Shown here: positions 33,569 to 41,719 of the stretch, one piece after another
Layout of the letters: each line of letters starts with the position of its first letter
Position numbering within the stretch: the stretch's first letter is position 1
DNA from: Curtobacterium herbarum
Lineage (GTDB): Bacteria > Actinomycetota > Actinomycetes > Actinomycetales > Microbacteriaceae
NCBI RefSeq assembly: GCF_016907335.1
Contig: NZ_JAFBBT010000001.1
Span: forward strand, 620,001-684,000
Direction of reading: 5' to 3'
Length of the DNA stretch: 64,000 nt
Made by a program: the position numbers and the translations under genes
Notes under the pieces: model-generated
The model's database searches: none
Told to the model about the DNA's origin: nothing
What the model saw: only the letters and a program-made list of their open reading frames with translations

Positions 33569-35110
33569 GTGGGCACAGCCATGCCTCGACCCCGCCGCAC
33601 CCTGCGCGGCAACCCGATCGCCACCCTCGTCGCCGTGTGCTTCGGCCTGTTCATGGTCGGCCTCGACGCCACCGTGGTCTCGATCGCGAACCCCGCGATC
33701 GCCGCCGACCTCGGCACCACCTTCACGCAGCTGCAGTGGATCACCAACGCGTACCTGCTGGCACTGGCCGTCTTCCTGATCCTCGGCGGCAAGCTCGGGG
33801 ACCGCTTCGGCCGACGCCGGATGTACCTGATCGGGGTCGTCGCGTTCGCGCTGTCCTCGGTCGCCATCGGCCTGGTCGGCAGTGCCACCGGCGTGATCGT
33901 GTTCCGCGCCGTGCAGGGCCTCAGCGCCGCGCTGCTCATGCCGCAGACCCTGGCGCTGCTCCGTGCGACCTTCCCGAAGGAGAAGTTCGGCGTCGCCGTC
34001 GGTGTCTGGGGCGGGGCGTCCTCGGTCGCCATCGCCGCCGGACCGATCGTCGCCGGGGTCCTCGTCGCGTCGCTCGGCTGGGAGTCGGTGTTCTTCGTGA
34101 ACGCCCCGATCGCCGTCATCGGCCTGGTGATCGGCGGCCTGGTCCTCCGCGAGTCGACCGCCCCGCACCGCGGACGCTTCGACGTCCCCGGCGTGGTGTT
34201 GCTCGCTCTCGGCCTGTTCGGCATCGTCCTCGCCGTCGTGCAGTCCGAGTCGTGGGGCTGGACGAGCCCGCTGACCCTCGGTGTGCTGCTCGCCGGTGTG
34301 GTGCTCCTGGTGGTGTTCGTCGTCGTCGAACTGCGGGTCATCGATCCGCTGCTGCCGATGTCGCTGTTCCGGTCCTCGTCGCTGTCGATCGGCGGTCTGG
34401 CGGTCGGTGCGAACTTCTTCGCCATGCTCGGCGTGACGTTCTTCCTCTCCCTCTACATGCTCAACCTCCGCGGGGTGACCGGGCTGCAGGCGGGCCTCAT
34501 GCAGCTGCCGCTGAGCGGTGTCTCGATCATCGCGTCACCGATCGGCGCCGCCCTGGTCGGCAAGCTCGGCATCCGGCGCACCCTGACCATCGGCCTGCTC
34601 ATGGTCGGCGTCGCCCTGTTCCTGCTCACCGGCACCACCCAGGACTCGCCCTACATCGGCATGGCCATCCCGTTCGTCGTCTTCGCCCTGGGCGCGGGCT
34701 TCACGATGACCGCCGGGGCGGAGGCCGTCGTCGGCGGCGCCCCGGTCCAGCTCGCGGGTGTCGCCGGAGGGTTCCAGGCGACCGCACTCCAGCTCGGCGG
34801 GGCGCTCGGCACGTCGGTGCTCTCCGCCGTCGTCAGCGCCGGGGTGCTCTCCGGCACGGCGGGCCTCGGGCTGGGCACGGCTGCACGGCAGGGCCTGGTG
34901 CAGGGGATCGTGCCGGACGGCCTCGGTGCCGCGGCGTCGGCTGCCGCCCGGGACGCCTTCCTCGGCGGCCTGCACACCGCGTTCGTCGTGGCCGGTGTGG
35001 TCGCGGTGGTCGTCGCCGTGCTCGCCGCCGTGTTCGTCCGGACCCGGTCGACGCACGCGCCGGCCGAGGTGCTCGAGGAGACCGTCGAGGCGTCGGCAGG
35101 GCACGCCTGA
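33569..35110 (+). CDS. MFS exporter, DHA2 type
   Basis: 513 aa, 14 predicted helices. Motif A GGKLGDRFGRRRMYL, motif B RAVQGLSAALLMPQTLA, and the entry GLDATVVSIANPAIA. Probably exports a drug or metabolite by proton antiport; substrate unknown. GTG at 33569 is favoured over ATG 33581 because GAAGGAG ends six bases before it. Followed by a 48-bp palindromic terminator. Confidence 0.88.
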   Translation: MGTAMPRPRRTLRGNPIATLVAVCFGLFMVGLDATVVSIANPAIAADLGTTFTQLQWITNAYLLALAVFLILGGKLGDRFGRRRMYLIGVVAFALSSVAIGLVGSATGVIVFRAVQGLSAALLMPQTLALLRATFPKEKFGVAVGVWGGASSVAIAAGPIVAGVLVASLGWESVFFVNAPIAVIGLVIGGLVLRESTAPHRGRFDVPGVVLLALGLFGIVLAVVQSESWGWTSPLTLGVLLAGVVLLVVFVVVELRVIDPLLPMSLFRSSSLSIGGLAVGANFFAMLGVTFFLSLYMLNLRGVTGLQAGLMQLPLSGVSIIASPIGAALVGKLGIRRTLTIGLLMVGVALFLLTGTTQDSPYIGMAIPFVVFALGAGFTMTAGAEAVVGGAPVQLAGVAGGFQATALQLGGALGTSVLSAVVSAGVLSGTAGLGLGTAARQGLVQGIVPDGLGAAASAAARDAFLGGLHTAFVVAGVVAVVVAVLAAVFVRTRSTHAPAEVLEETVEASAGHA

Positions 35111-35140
35111 ACGAGACGCCGGTCCGGGTGGTGACCGGCT

Positions 35141-35188
35141 GACGGACGGGAGGCCCGTGGCGGATCCGCCACGGGCCTCCCGTCCGTC
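35141..35188. terminator. Perfect 48-bp palindrome terminator
   Basis: Arms 35141-35164 and 35165-35188 pair without a loop or mismatch; core GACGGACGGGAGGCCCGTGG. It ends the MFS exporter and is 130 bp upstream of the GH16 gene on the same strand, so here it acts in a tandem arrangement. Confidence 0.82.
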
Positions 35189-35318
35189 CGGGGCAGGCTC
35201 CCGCCTGCGAGCCCTGGCCGTTCGACGCGGCGTGCCCGGACGGGGGCTGGTGGGGTGGGCCGAGCACGGGTGAGGCTTGTCCCTTGCGTGCGGAGTGACC
35301 GCGCGCGTTGGAGGAACC

Positions 35319-36194
35319 GTGCCGCAGGACGACCAGCAGCAGACCGACCACCCGGACGACGGGGCCGTCGGGATCGACCGCCGTCGCCTGCTGACCCTGG
35401 GACTCGGCGCTGCTGCTGCCCTCGGAGCAGGCAGCGTGGCGGGCCTCCGACCGGCGGCGGCGCACGCGGCGACCGGTCCCACCCTGCTGGCGGCCGACGA
35501 GTTCGACGGCCCGGCCGGCAGCGCCCCGAACCCCGCCGTCTGGCGACACGAACTGGGCGGTGGCGGCTGGGGCAACGGCGAGCTCGAGGTCTACACGGAC
35601 TCGCGGCGGAACTCGGCCCTCGACGGCGACGGGAACCTCGTCATCACCGCGCGGCGAGAAGCCGACGGCTCGTACACCTCGGCGCGGCTCACCTCGCAGG
35701 GCACCTACACCGCGCAGTACGGCCGCATCGAGGCGCGCATCAGGATCCCGCGCGGGCAGGGCATCTGGCCGGCCTTCTGGATGCTCGGCGCGGACCTGCC
35801 GCAGGTCGGCTGGCCGGCGAGCGGCGAGATCGACGTGATGGAGAACATCGGGCGTGAGCCCGGGGTCGTCCACGGCACCGTCCACGGGCCGGGGTACTCC
35901 GGGGCGTCGGGCATCAGCGCCGCGGCGACGCTGCCGAGCGGTGCCTTCGCCGACGAATTCCACGTGTACGGCGTCGACTGGCGGCCGGGTTCGATCAGCT
36001 GGACGGTCGACGGCGCGACCTACCGGACCGTCACACCGGCGGACCTGGGCGGCGACCGGTGGGTGTTCGACGGGCCGTTCTTCGTCATCCTGAACGTCGC
36101 GGTCGGCGGGGGATGGCCGGGCTCGCCGGACTCGTCGACCCGGTTCCCGCAGGAGATGACCGTGGACTGGCTGCGGGTCTGGCAGAACGCCTGA
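35319..36194 (+). CDS. Secreted family 16 glycoside hydrolase, endo-beta-1,3-glucanase type
   Basis: 291 aa. A Tat-like signal (DRRRLLTLGLGAAAALGAGSVAG, ending ...AHA) is followed by the GH16 lectin-like domain. The catalytic core is EIDVMENIG with nucleophile Glu170, Asp172 and acid/base Glu175. The upstream segments WRHELGGGGWGNGELEVYT and GRIEARIRIPRGQGIWPAFWML are typical of bacterial laminarinases. Attacks fungal, algal or plant beta-1,3-glucans outside the cell. GTG at 35319 after TTGGAGGAACC is the clear start; longer frames lack a ribosome site. Confidence 0.92.
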   Translation: MPQDDQQQTDHPDDGAVGIDRRRLLTLGLGAAAALGAGSVAGLRPAAAHAATGPTLLAADEFDGPAGSAPNPAVWRHELGGGGWGNGELEVYTDSRRNSALDGDGNLVITARREADGSYTSARLTSQGTYTAQYGRIEARIRIPRGQGIWPAFWMLGADLPQVGWPASGEIDVMENIGREPGVVHGTVHGPGYSGASGISAAATLPSGAFADEFHVYGVDWRPGSISWTVDGATYRTVTPADLGGDRWVFDGPFFVILNVAVGGGWPGSPDSSTRFPQEMTVDWLRVWQNA

Positions 36195-36238
36195 GCTGAC
36201 ACCGACGCCGCCGCCGACGTCTGGACCCGGGAACAGGT

Positions 36239-36270
36239 GCGGGCCCCGCAGCCGAAGCCGCGGGGCCCGC
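36239..36270. terminator. Stem-loop terminator
   Basis: GCGGGCCCCGC (36239-36249) and GCGGGGCCCGC (36260-36270) form an 11-bp stem with a 10-base loop between the convergent GH16 and phosphatase genes. Confidence 0.72.
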
Positions 36271-36288
36271 ACTCGTTCCGCTGGTGGG

Positions 36289-38421
36289 TCAGCGCACCCG
36301 GACCGAGATGGTCGGGCTGGTGCTGCCGGCGACGGTCGAGTTGCCGGCGAAGACGACCTTCAGCTTGTGGGTCCCCTTCTTCAGCGTGAACTTCGTGCTG
36401 ACGCTGTTGCGCAGGACCTTGACGTTCGCGACGACCTTCTTGCCGTCGTAGATCTTCGCCTTGCCGGTCACGGTGTTGCCGGGTGCGGTGACCCGGACGA
36501 CGGCCTTGCCCTTGGCGTAGGTCATGGTCGACTTCGAGGTGGCCTTCACGACCGTGACGACGAGCGCGCGGGTGGTCGTCGCGTCCGTGCCGGAGTAGGC
36601 CGAGGTGCTGGTGAAGGACGCGGTGACGCTGTGCTTGCCGACGGTGGTGGTGTTCGGCAGCGTGACGGTCGCCGTGTTCCCCGTCACCGGGACGGTGGCG
36701 AGCTCCTTGCCCGCCTCCGTGAAGGTGACCGTGCCGCTCTTGTCACCGAGGCCGCCGCCGATCGTGGCGGTGACGGTGACCGGCTTGCTCGTGCCGTACG
36801 CCTGCGTCGCGGCCGAGGCCGTGAGCGTCGTGGTGGTCGCCGGCAGGGCCGCGTCGAGTCGGAACTGGTCGACGGTCGAGCCGATCGCCGCCGGGTCGGC
36901 CGAAGCCGTCGGCTGGAGGGTGACACCGCAGCTGTCGACCTTGCCGTGCTGGACGGCCGAGTTCAGCGTGGTGCAGTCACCGGCGCGGACGGTCGTGACG
37001 GCGAGGTTGTCGTCCGTGACGCCGACCTTGACGTAGGTGCGGACGTGCTCCTGGTTCTCGACCGAGTTGGCGAAGTGACGCTGGCCGGTCGGGTCGAGCG
37101 GGTCGGCTCCGTAGCTGCCCTGCGTCGCGTCCGGCGTGGTCAGGTCGTAGTACTTCGAGCCCGACGCGGAGTTGGCGGTCAGGTAGATGACGCCACCGGG
37201 GCCGGCGAAGACCTCGTCAGCGCCCGGCTGCTCGGCCGGGTTGGCCTTCTGGCCGTTCTTGATCGCGTAGCTGCGCGAGTAGGAGTGGTCGTGGCCCTGC
37301 AGGACGATGTCGACGCCCATGTCGGAGAACGCACGCGTGAAGTCGAACCGGCGCTGCTGGTTGTCCTTGTCGTTCGCGTGGTCGGCCGGCGAGTAGATCG
37401 AGTGGTGGTAGACCAGCGCGGTCCACTTCGCGTCGTCACCGTGGCGGGTGATCACGTCGCGGACGTAGTTGACGTGCGCTGCGTCCGAGCCGCCCGCGTA
37501 GGCGTTCGAGTTGATGTCGATGAACAGGACGCCCTTGTACATGTACCAGTAGTCGCCACCCGAGTTCGTGGCGGTGTTGCCACCCGGGTAGAAGTCCGGC
37601 ACCTTGAGCGAGTTCGGCAGCTGGTTGTGCTGCTCGTACGACTTGCCACCGACGTCGTGGTTGCCGATCGTGGAGGCCCACGGGTAGCGCTTCAGCACGT
37701 CGCTGCTGTCGGCGAACGCGCCCCACTGGTACTCGTTGTTGGCGTTCTCGACCTGGTCGCCGCCGGACACGAGGAGCTCGGCGTTCTTCTCCTTGGTCGT
37801 GGCGTACTGCAGGGTGTCGGCCCAGCCGGCACCGTCGTCGTCGACGAAGCCCGACGACCCGATCTGCGGGTCACCGAAGAACAGGAAGTCGAAGTCGCCG
37901 CTGAAGCTCTTCGTGGTGAAGGTGTACGCCGTCGACCAGGCCGAACCGTCCGCTGCACCCACGTGGTACGTGTACGTGGTGTTCGGCTCGAGGCCGTCGA
38001 TGACCGCGTGCGCGTTGGCGTAGCCGGCTTCGTTGGTGATGCCCGGGATCGCCTTGGTGCTGCTGTCGGTGGTGCTCGTGTCGGCAGCGGTGTTGGCGGT
38101 CGCGGATGCGGCGATGGTCTTCTTCGCGTCGGTGAAGACGCCGCCGGTCATCGAGTCGGTCTTCTGGATCTCGACCGACTGGGCGACGTTCGCGGGGAAG
38201 TACCACGAGGCGATGCGCTGGCTCTCGGTCGCGCCGACGCCGAGCAGGATGTGGATCGGGCCACCGGTCGAGATGTTCGTCGTCGGCGTGGTGGTCGCCG
38301 CGTTCGCGGAGCCGGTGCCGACGAGGCAGGCACCCGCGATGAGCGCGGCGCCGATGACGGCCCCGCTGACGCGGAGGGTGGTGGTTCTGCGCCGGGAGGG
38401 GGCGCCGGACAGGAGACTCAT
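36289..38421 (-). CDS. Secreted purple-acid-phosphatase-like metallophosphoesterase with Ig-like repeats
   Basis: 710 aa. Signal peptide (about residues 15-42, ending GSANA). Residues 50-170 form the fibronectin-like N-terminal domain of purple acid phosphatases (YHVGAADGSAWSTAYTFTT). The metal-site motifs follow: FFGDPQIG, SGGDQVEN, STIGNHDVG, VYHHSIYS and LQGHDHSYSR. The first motif has Gln where many family members have His. From about residue 525 there are Ig-like beta-sandwich repeats (TLTASAATQAYGTSKPVTVTATIGGG; KSTMTYAKGKAVVRVTAPG). No LPXTG motif. Expected to release phosphate from external phosphoesters, perhaps while bound to the cell wall. No Pho-box identified. Confidence 0.88.
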   Translation of the reverse strand: MSLLSGAPSRRRTTTLRVSGAVIGAALIAGACLVGTGSANAATTTPTTNISTGGPIHILLGVGATESQRIASWYFPANVAQSVEIQKTDSMTGGVFTDAKKTIAASATANTAADTSTTDSSTKAIPGITNEAGYANAHAVIDGLEPNTTYTYHVGAADGSAWSTAYTFTTKSFSGDFDFLFFGDPQIGSSGFVDDDGAGWADTLQYATTKEKNAELLVSGGDQVENANNEYQWGAFADSSDVLKRYPWASTIGNHDVGGKSYEQHNQLPNSLKVPDFYPGGNTATNSGGDYWYMYKGVLFIDINSNAYAGGSDAAHVNYVRDVITRHGDDAKWTALVYHHSIYSPADHANDKDNQQRRFDFTRAFSDMGVDIVLQGHDHSYSRSYAIKNGQKANPAEQPGADEVFAGPGGVIYLTANSASGSKYYDLTTPDATQGSYGADPLDPTGQRHFANSVENQEHVRTYVKVGVTDDNLAVTTVRAGDCTTLNSAVQHGKVDSCGVTLQPTASADPAAIGSTVDQFRLDAALPATTTTLTASAATQAYGTSKPVTVTATIGGGLGDKSGTVTFTEAGKELATVPVTGNTATVTLPNTTTVGKHSVTASFTSTSAYSGTDATTTRALVVTVVKATSKSTMTYAKGKAVVRVTAPGNTVTGKAKIYDGKKVVANVKVLRNSVSTKFTLKKGTHKLKVVFAGNSTVAGSTSPTISVRVR

Positions 38422-38546
38422 GTGGTTCCGTTCTCAGGGAGAGGGATGGTGCAGCAGACAGACTCTGCATCCCCTCGGTAGATCGTGAGTAAACGCTGAG
38501 TGTCCATACGGATTGGGGTCGGCGGGCGGTATAGCCCGCCGGCTCG

Positions 38547-39776
38547 TCAGCCCGCGGCCAAGCGCTGCACGAACCAGATCATCCCCATCACGAACACCCC
38601 GGCCGTCACGATGCCGGTCACCCAGAGCGACACCCGGTGGGCCTTCCGGCGCAGCAGGGACAGCGGCGGGAACACGATCACGATGATCGCCAGCTGCACG
38701 GCCTCGATGCCGACGTTGAAGATGAGCAGCGAGACGAGCAGCTGCCACGAGAACGCCTCGTGGATCCCGAGGGCCCCGGCGAACCCGAGCCCGTGGATGA
38801 GCCCGAACGCGAACACCACGGCCAGGCGGGACCACCCGGACCGGTCCAGCGCGAACCGGCCGTGGTCGGTCAGGACCAGCTCGTCCGCCCGCGACCGTCG
38901 GGTCGCCAGGCGCCACAGGTACCAGCCGGCGACCGCGGCGATGGACAGGGCGATGAGCGGCTCGACCACGATCGACGGCGGGCTGACGACCCCGAGCGCC
39001 GCCAGGATGAACGTGATCGAGTGCGCGATCGTGAACGCCGACGCCGTGTACACGACCTCGCGCAGCCGTCGGGACCCCGCGATCAACGCGATGAGGAACA
39101 GGATGTGGTCGATCCCGGTCAGCAGGTGCTCCGCCCCGAGGGCGAAGAACTCCCAGAACCGCTGCCCCGCCGACTGCTCGGTCGAGAAGGTCGGCTGGGA
39201 CGCGTCGAGGGTCGCCGTGCCGTCCTTGCCGTCGACGTCGTAGGTGACGATCGTCTTCGTGTCCTTCACGAACGTCTCGCTGTCCGGGAAGAGCCGCGAC
39301 TCCACCACGTGGCCCGGGTCGGTCCGCCCGGGCGCCGGGCACGCGAAGTCCGCGACGACCTCGGCGTAGGGGACCTCGTCCTGCACGTCGACCCGCAGGG
39401 AGTCCCGCAGGGTGCCGGTGCACTCCTTCCCGCCCGACGTCACCGAGAACCGGTCGAACAGGTACTTGCTGATCGAGTCGTGGTGCGCTTCGGCCGCCGT
39501 GACCATGCCCGGGTAGTCGCCGGCGTCCCACGCCGCCTGGCCCTGCCGGTACAGCCGGTCGTCGTGCTCGCTCGTCCCCACCGACACGAGCATCAGGTCG
39601 TACTCCAGGCCGAGCCGGGCCTGCACCACGGTCGATCCCTTCCCGCTGACGTCCGCGTAGACGACGGAGCTGAACCCGTGGGCGCTCGCCGCGGACACCC
39701 CGGTCAGCAGGCTCACGACGACCGTGCCGACGAGCACCAGCAGGGCGACCAGTCGCGTGGCGACCCGGCAGAGCAT
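38547..39776 (-). CDS. HupE/UreJ_2-type membrane protein
   Basis: 409 aa. A signal peptide (LLVLVGTVVVSLLTGVSAASA) leads a 170-residue extracellular domain. Then come six or seven helices with GAEHLLTGIDHILFLIALIAG, the His-rich HupE/UreJ_2 motif, and GLIHGLGFAGAL. HupE-like proteins are linked to nickel or cobalt uptake; this larger secreted-domain subgroup is uncharacterised. Alternative starts at 39830 and 39845 are in frame; none has a good ribosome site. Divergent from the lipoprotein at 39959. Confidence 0.75.
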   Translation of the reverse strand: MLCRVATRLVALLVLVGTVVVSLLTGVSAASAHGFSSVVYADVSGKGSTVVQARLGLEYDLMLVSVGTSEHDDRLYRQGQAAWDAGDYPGMVTAAEAHHDSISKYLFDRFSVTSGGKECTGTLRDSLRVDVQDEVPYAEVVADFACPAPGRTDPGHVVESRLFPDSETFVKDTKTIVTYDVDGKDGTATLDASQPTFSTEQSAGQRFWEFFALGAEHLLTGIDHILFLIALIAGSRRLREVVYTASAFTIAHSITFILAALGVVSPPSIVVEPLIALSIAAVAGWYLWRLATRRSRADELVLTDHGRFALDRSGWSRLAVVFAFGLIHGLGFAGALGIHEAFSWQLLVSLLIFNVGIEAVQLAIIVIVFPPLSLLRRKAHRVSLWVTGIVTAGVFVMGMIWFVQRLAAG

Positions 39777-39958
39777 GGGAGGAGCGAGGAGGGCGGACCC
39801 GCTGCGAGCGGGACGGGTGGTTCGGTGCATCACCGGGCTGACCATCCCGGCCGAGAGCGACGCGCAGGCGAACAGCAGGTGTCGAACAGCTGGACGGGCT
39901 CTGGACAGCGGGCCGCAGTGGACCGGCGCGCCCGCGGGCTGTGCTTGCATGGCGTCTC

Positions 39959-40726
39959 GTGATCCGTCTGACCCGTCGCGCCACCACCGTCCTCGCTACC
40001 GCCGCCCTGGTGGCGGCCGGTACGGTCCTCGTCGCCGGGTGCTCGACCGGGTCGGGACAGACGGGGCAGACGGGCCGGACGGCCGAGGCCGAGCAGGCCA
40101 CGGGCCTCCAGACCGGTCCCGCGGACACGGCCGTGCCGACCGACGCGCCCACCCCGCTGCGTGGCAGGGGCTCGCTCGGCACCGGGTTCGTCGACGCCGA
40201 CTCGCCGCCCGCACCCGAGGCCACCGTCAGCCCGGCACCGCACTCGTGGGACGACGTCGCGCCGCCGTCCGGGTACCGCGTCGTGCTGCTCTCGCCGGGG
40301 AAGCCGAGCGCGCAGACCGAGACCCTCGTCGACGCCGTCGACGCATGGGCACAGGCCGAGGACGTCACCGTCGTCCCGATCGTCGCGGACAGCGCCGACG
40401 ACCGCCTGCCGTCGGTCGCCGCCGCGATCGGCAAGCGTGCCGACCTGGTGATCAGCGTCGGCGACGAGATGGTCGACCCGATCGCCGCGATCTCACCCTC
40501 CGCGCTGCACCAGCAGTTCCTCGTGCTCGGCGCCGAGATCGCCGAACCGACCGCCAACGTCACCGCGGCGGACTGGACCGGCGCGGGCTTCCGCGGCGAG
40601 GGGCTCGGCACCGCGGACCACCACGACCCGTCCACGTTCACCGACGAGCGGGCCGGCCGGGCCCTGCGTGCCGGGGTCGCCGCGCTGCTGAACGGGTACA
40701 ACGGCATCGTCGTCTGGGTTGCCTGA
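39959..40726 (+). CDS. BMP-like lipoprotein (degenerate sugar/nucleoside-binding fold)
   Basis: 255 aa. Lipobox VAGC at about residues 25-28 after a short hydrophobic segment. An acidic, Pro/Thr-rich linker follows, then a domain resembling the C-terminal half of BMP-family substrate-binding proteins (RVVLLSPGKPSAQTETLVDAVDAWAQAEDVTVVPIVADSADDRLPSVAAAIGKRADLVISVGDEMVDPI). The expected full-length binding protein is longer and no ABC transporter genes are adjacent, so it may be a solitary or degenerate member. GTG 39959 is preferred; GTG 39941 is possible. Confidence 0.65.
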   Translation: MIRLTRRATTVLATAALVAAGTVLVAGCSTGSGQTGQTGRTAEAEQATGLQTGPADTAVPTDAPTPLRGRGSLGTGFVDADSPPAPEATVSPAPHSWDDVAPPSGYRVVLLSPGKPSAQTETLVDAVDAWAQAEDVTVVPIVADSADDRLPSVAAAIGKRADLVISVGDEMVDPIAAISPSALHQQFLVLGAEIAEPTANVTAADWTGAGFRGEGLGTADHHDPSTFTDERAGRALRAGVAALLNGYNGIVVWVA

Positions 40727-40874
40727 CCCCCGTTCACGGGCACGCAATCGGGATCGTCCGTGCGCCGTCCCGCCGGGCACGACGTATCCTCGATGACGGA
40801 AGCAACGTCGGTTCCGGCCAAGCCCCGAGCGTCTCACCCACGCCGAGGCAGACACTCGCGACCCTGAGCTCCTC

Positions 40875-41231
40875 GTGACTGAACACATCATCGAATTCGT
40901 CGCTCGTGACCGCACGGGCATCACCACCGTGGTGACCGCCAACGGCGTGACCGACGCGGACACCGTCATCCAGGCGATCACGGCCGGCCACTCCGGCTAC
41001 GCGGTCGCCGCCTCCGGCACGCGCCCGGCACCGGTCCGCAGCCTCATGGCGCTCGGCACGCCCTACCTGTTCGCGAACTGGGACGGGTCGAAGCGCAACA
41101 ACCTGCACGACCTCGCGTTCACGGCGCCGATCCGGACCCTGCCGCCGACTCCGCCCGCGGGCGTGCGGCTCCGGATGGCGATCGTCGCGACACTCACGTC
41201 GCTCTTCGGCCGGGACCACCACCGGGTCTGA
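40875..41231 (+). CDS. Hypothetical protein, possible DUF3892
   Basis: 118 aa, GTG start. Two elements suit DUF3892: an N-terminal beta segment with ITTVVTANGVTDADTVIQAITAGHSGYAV and the closing PYLFANWDGSKRNNLHDLAF (compare the YLrT-aDg-xxNNLL pattern). Function of that family is unknown. Isolated; a perfect 17-bp-arm terminator follows the gene at 41353. Confidence 0.55.
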   Translation: MTEHIIEFVARDRTGITTVVTANGVTDADTVIQAITAGHSGYAVAASGTRPAPVRSLMALGTPYLFANWDGSKRNNLHDLAFTAPIRTLPPTPPAGVRLRMAIVATLTSLFGRDHHRV

Positions 41232-41682
41232 GCCGCGGTGCGGCTGGCCGGCCCGCCGGCGGCGGACGCCGGCGTCGGTCGGAGACGCCGCCGAGCCCGT
41301 TCAGCGTCTCGGCGCCGCGGCGGCCGTGTCTGCGCGCGCGACCGCGCTGACGGACGGGAGGCCCGGACCCGGTGAGCGGTCTGCTCACGTGGTCCGGGCC
41401 TCCCGTCTGGTGCGGCCGCGCCGGCGCACGACGCCGGCGTCAGTGCGAGACGCCGCCGAACCCGTGAGACGCCGCCGAACCTGGCGGCGTCTCGCGCGGC
41501 GCGCGGCGTCTCGGCGAGATGGGCGCGTTCAGCGGGTCAGCGCGTGACCTGGTCGGGGTCGTCGACACCCGCCGACGACGCTGGCGTCAGTCCGAGACGC
41601 CGCCGAGCCCGCGCGACGCCGCCGAACCTGGCGGCGTCTCGCGCGGCGCGCGGCGTCTCGGCGAGACGGACCCGTCAGCAGG
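41232..41682. other. Gene-free 450-bp stretch rich in inverted and direct repeats
   Basis: It contains a GAGACGCCGCCGA-type inverted repeat at about 41282-41315, a terminator-family stem-loop (41353-41407) and the first copy plus most of the second copy of a 145-bp direct repeat (see the repeat entry at 41429). No coding frame has genome-like codon use. Confidence 0.7.
41353..41407. terminator. Perfect stem-loop terminator, 17-bp arms
   Basis: GACGGGAGGCCCGGACC (41353-41369) pairs with GGTCCGGGCCTCCCGTC (41391-41407); a small inner GAGC/GCTC hairpin occupies the loop. Between the convergent hypothetical gene (40875) and the MFS gene (41683). Confidence 0.8.
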
Positions 41683-41719
41683 TCAGCGCGTGACCTGGTC
41701 GAAGTCGTCGACACCCGCC
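41429..41719. repeat. 145-bp direct repeat that includes the 3' end of the MFS gene
   Basis: Copy 1 is 41429-41573 and copy 2 is 41576-41719. Both run from CGACGCYGGCGTCAGT through a GAGACGCCGCCGA...GGCGGCGTCTC hairpin to GCGCGTGACCTGGTCG and GTCGTCGACACCCGCC. In copy 2 the last part is the end of the MFS coding sequence (minus strand, GVDDFDQVTR plus stop). Copy 1 carries the same tail (GVDDPDQVTR) as non-coding DNA, so the terminator region and gene end have been duplicated in tandem. Confidence 0.85.

Noticed and set aside
36367..38481. 704-codon plus-strand frame opposite the phosphatase
   Set aside because: Shadow of the phosphatase, which has a signal peptide and all metal-site motifs.
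41232..41682. Possible CRISPR-like array
   Set aside because: Two copies only, with repeats longer than spacers, and the repeats include a gene end; no cas genes nearby.
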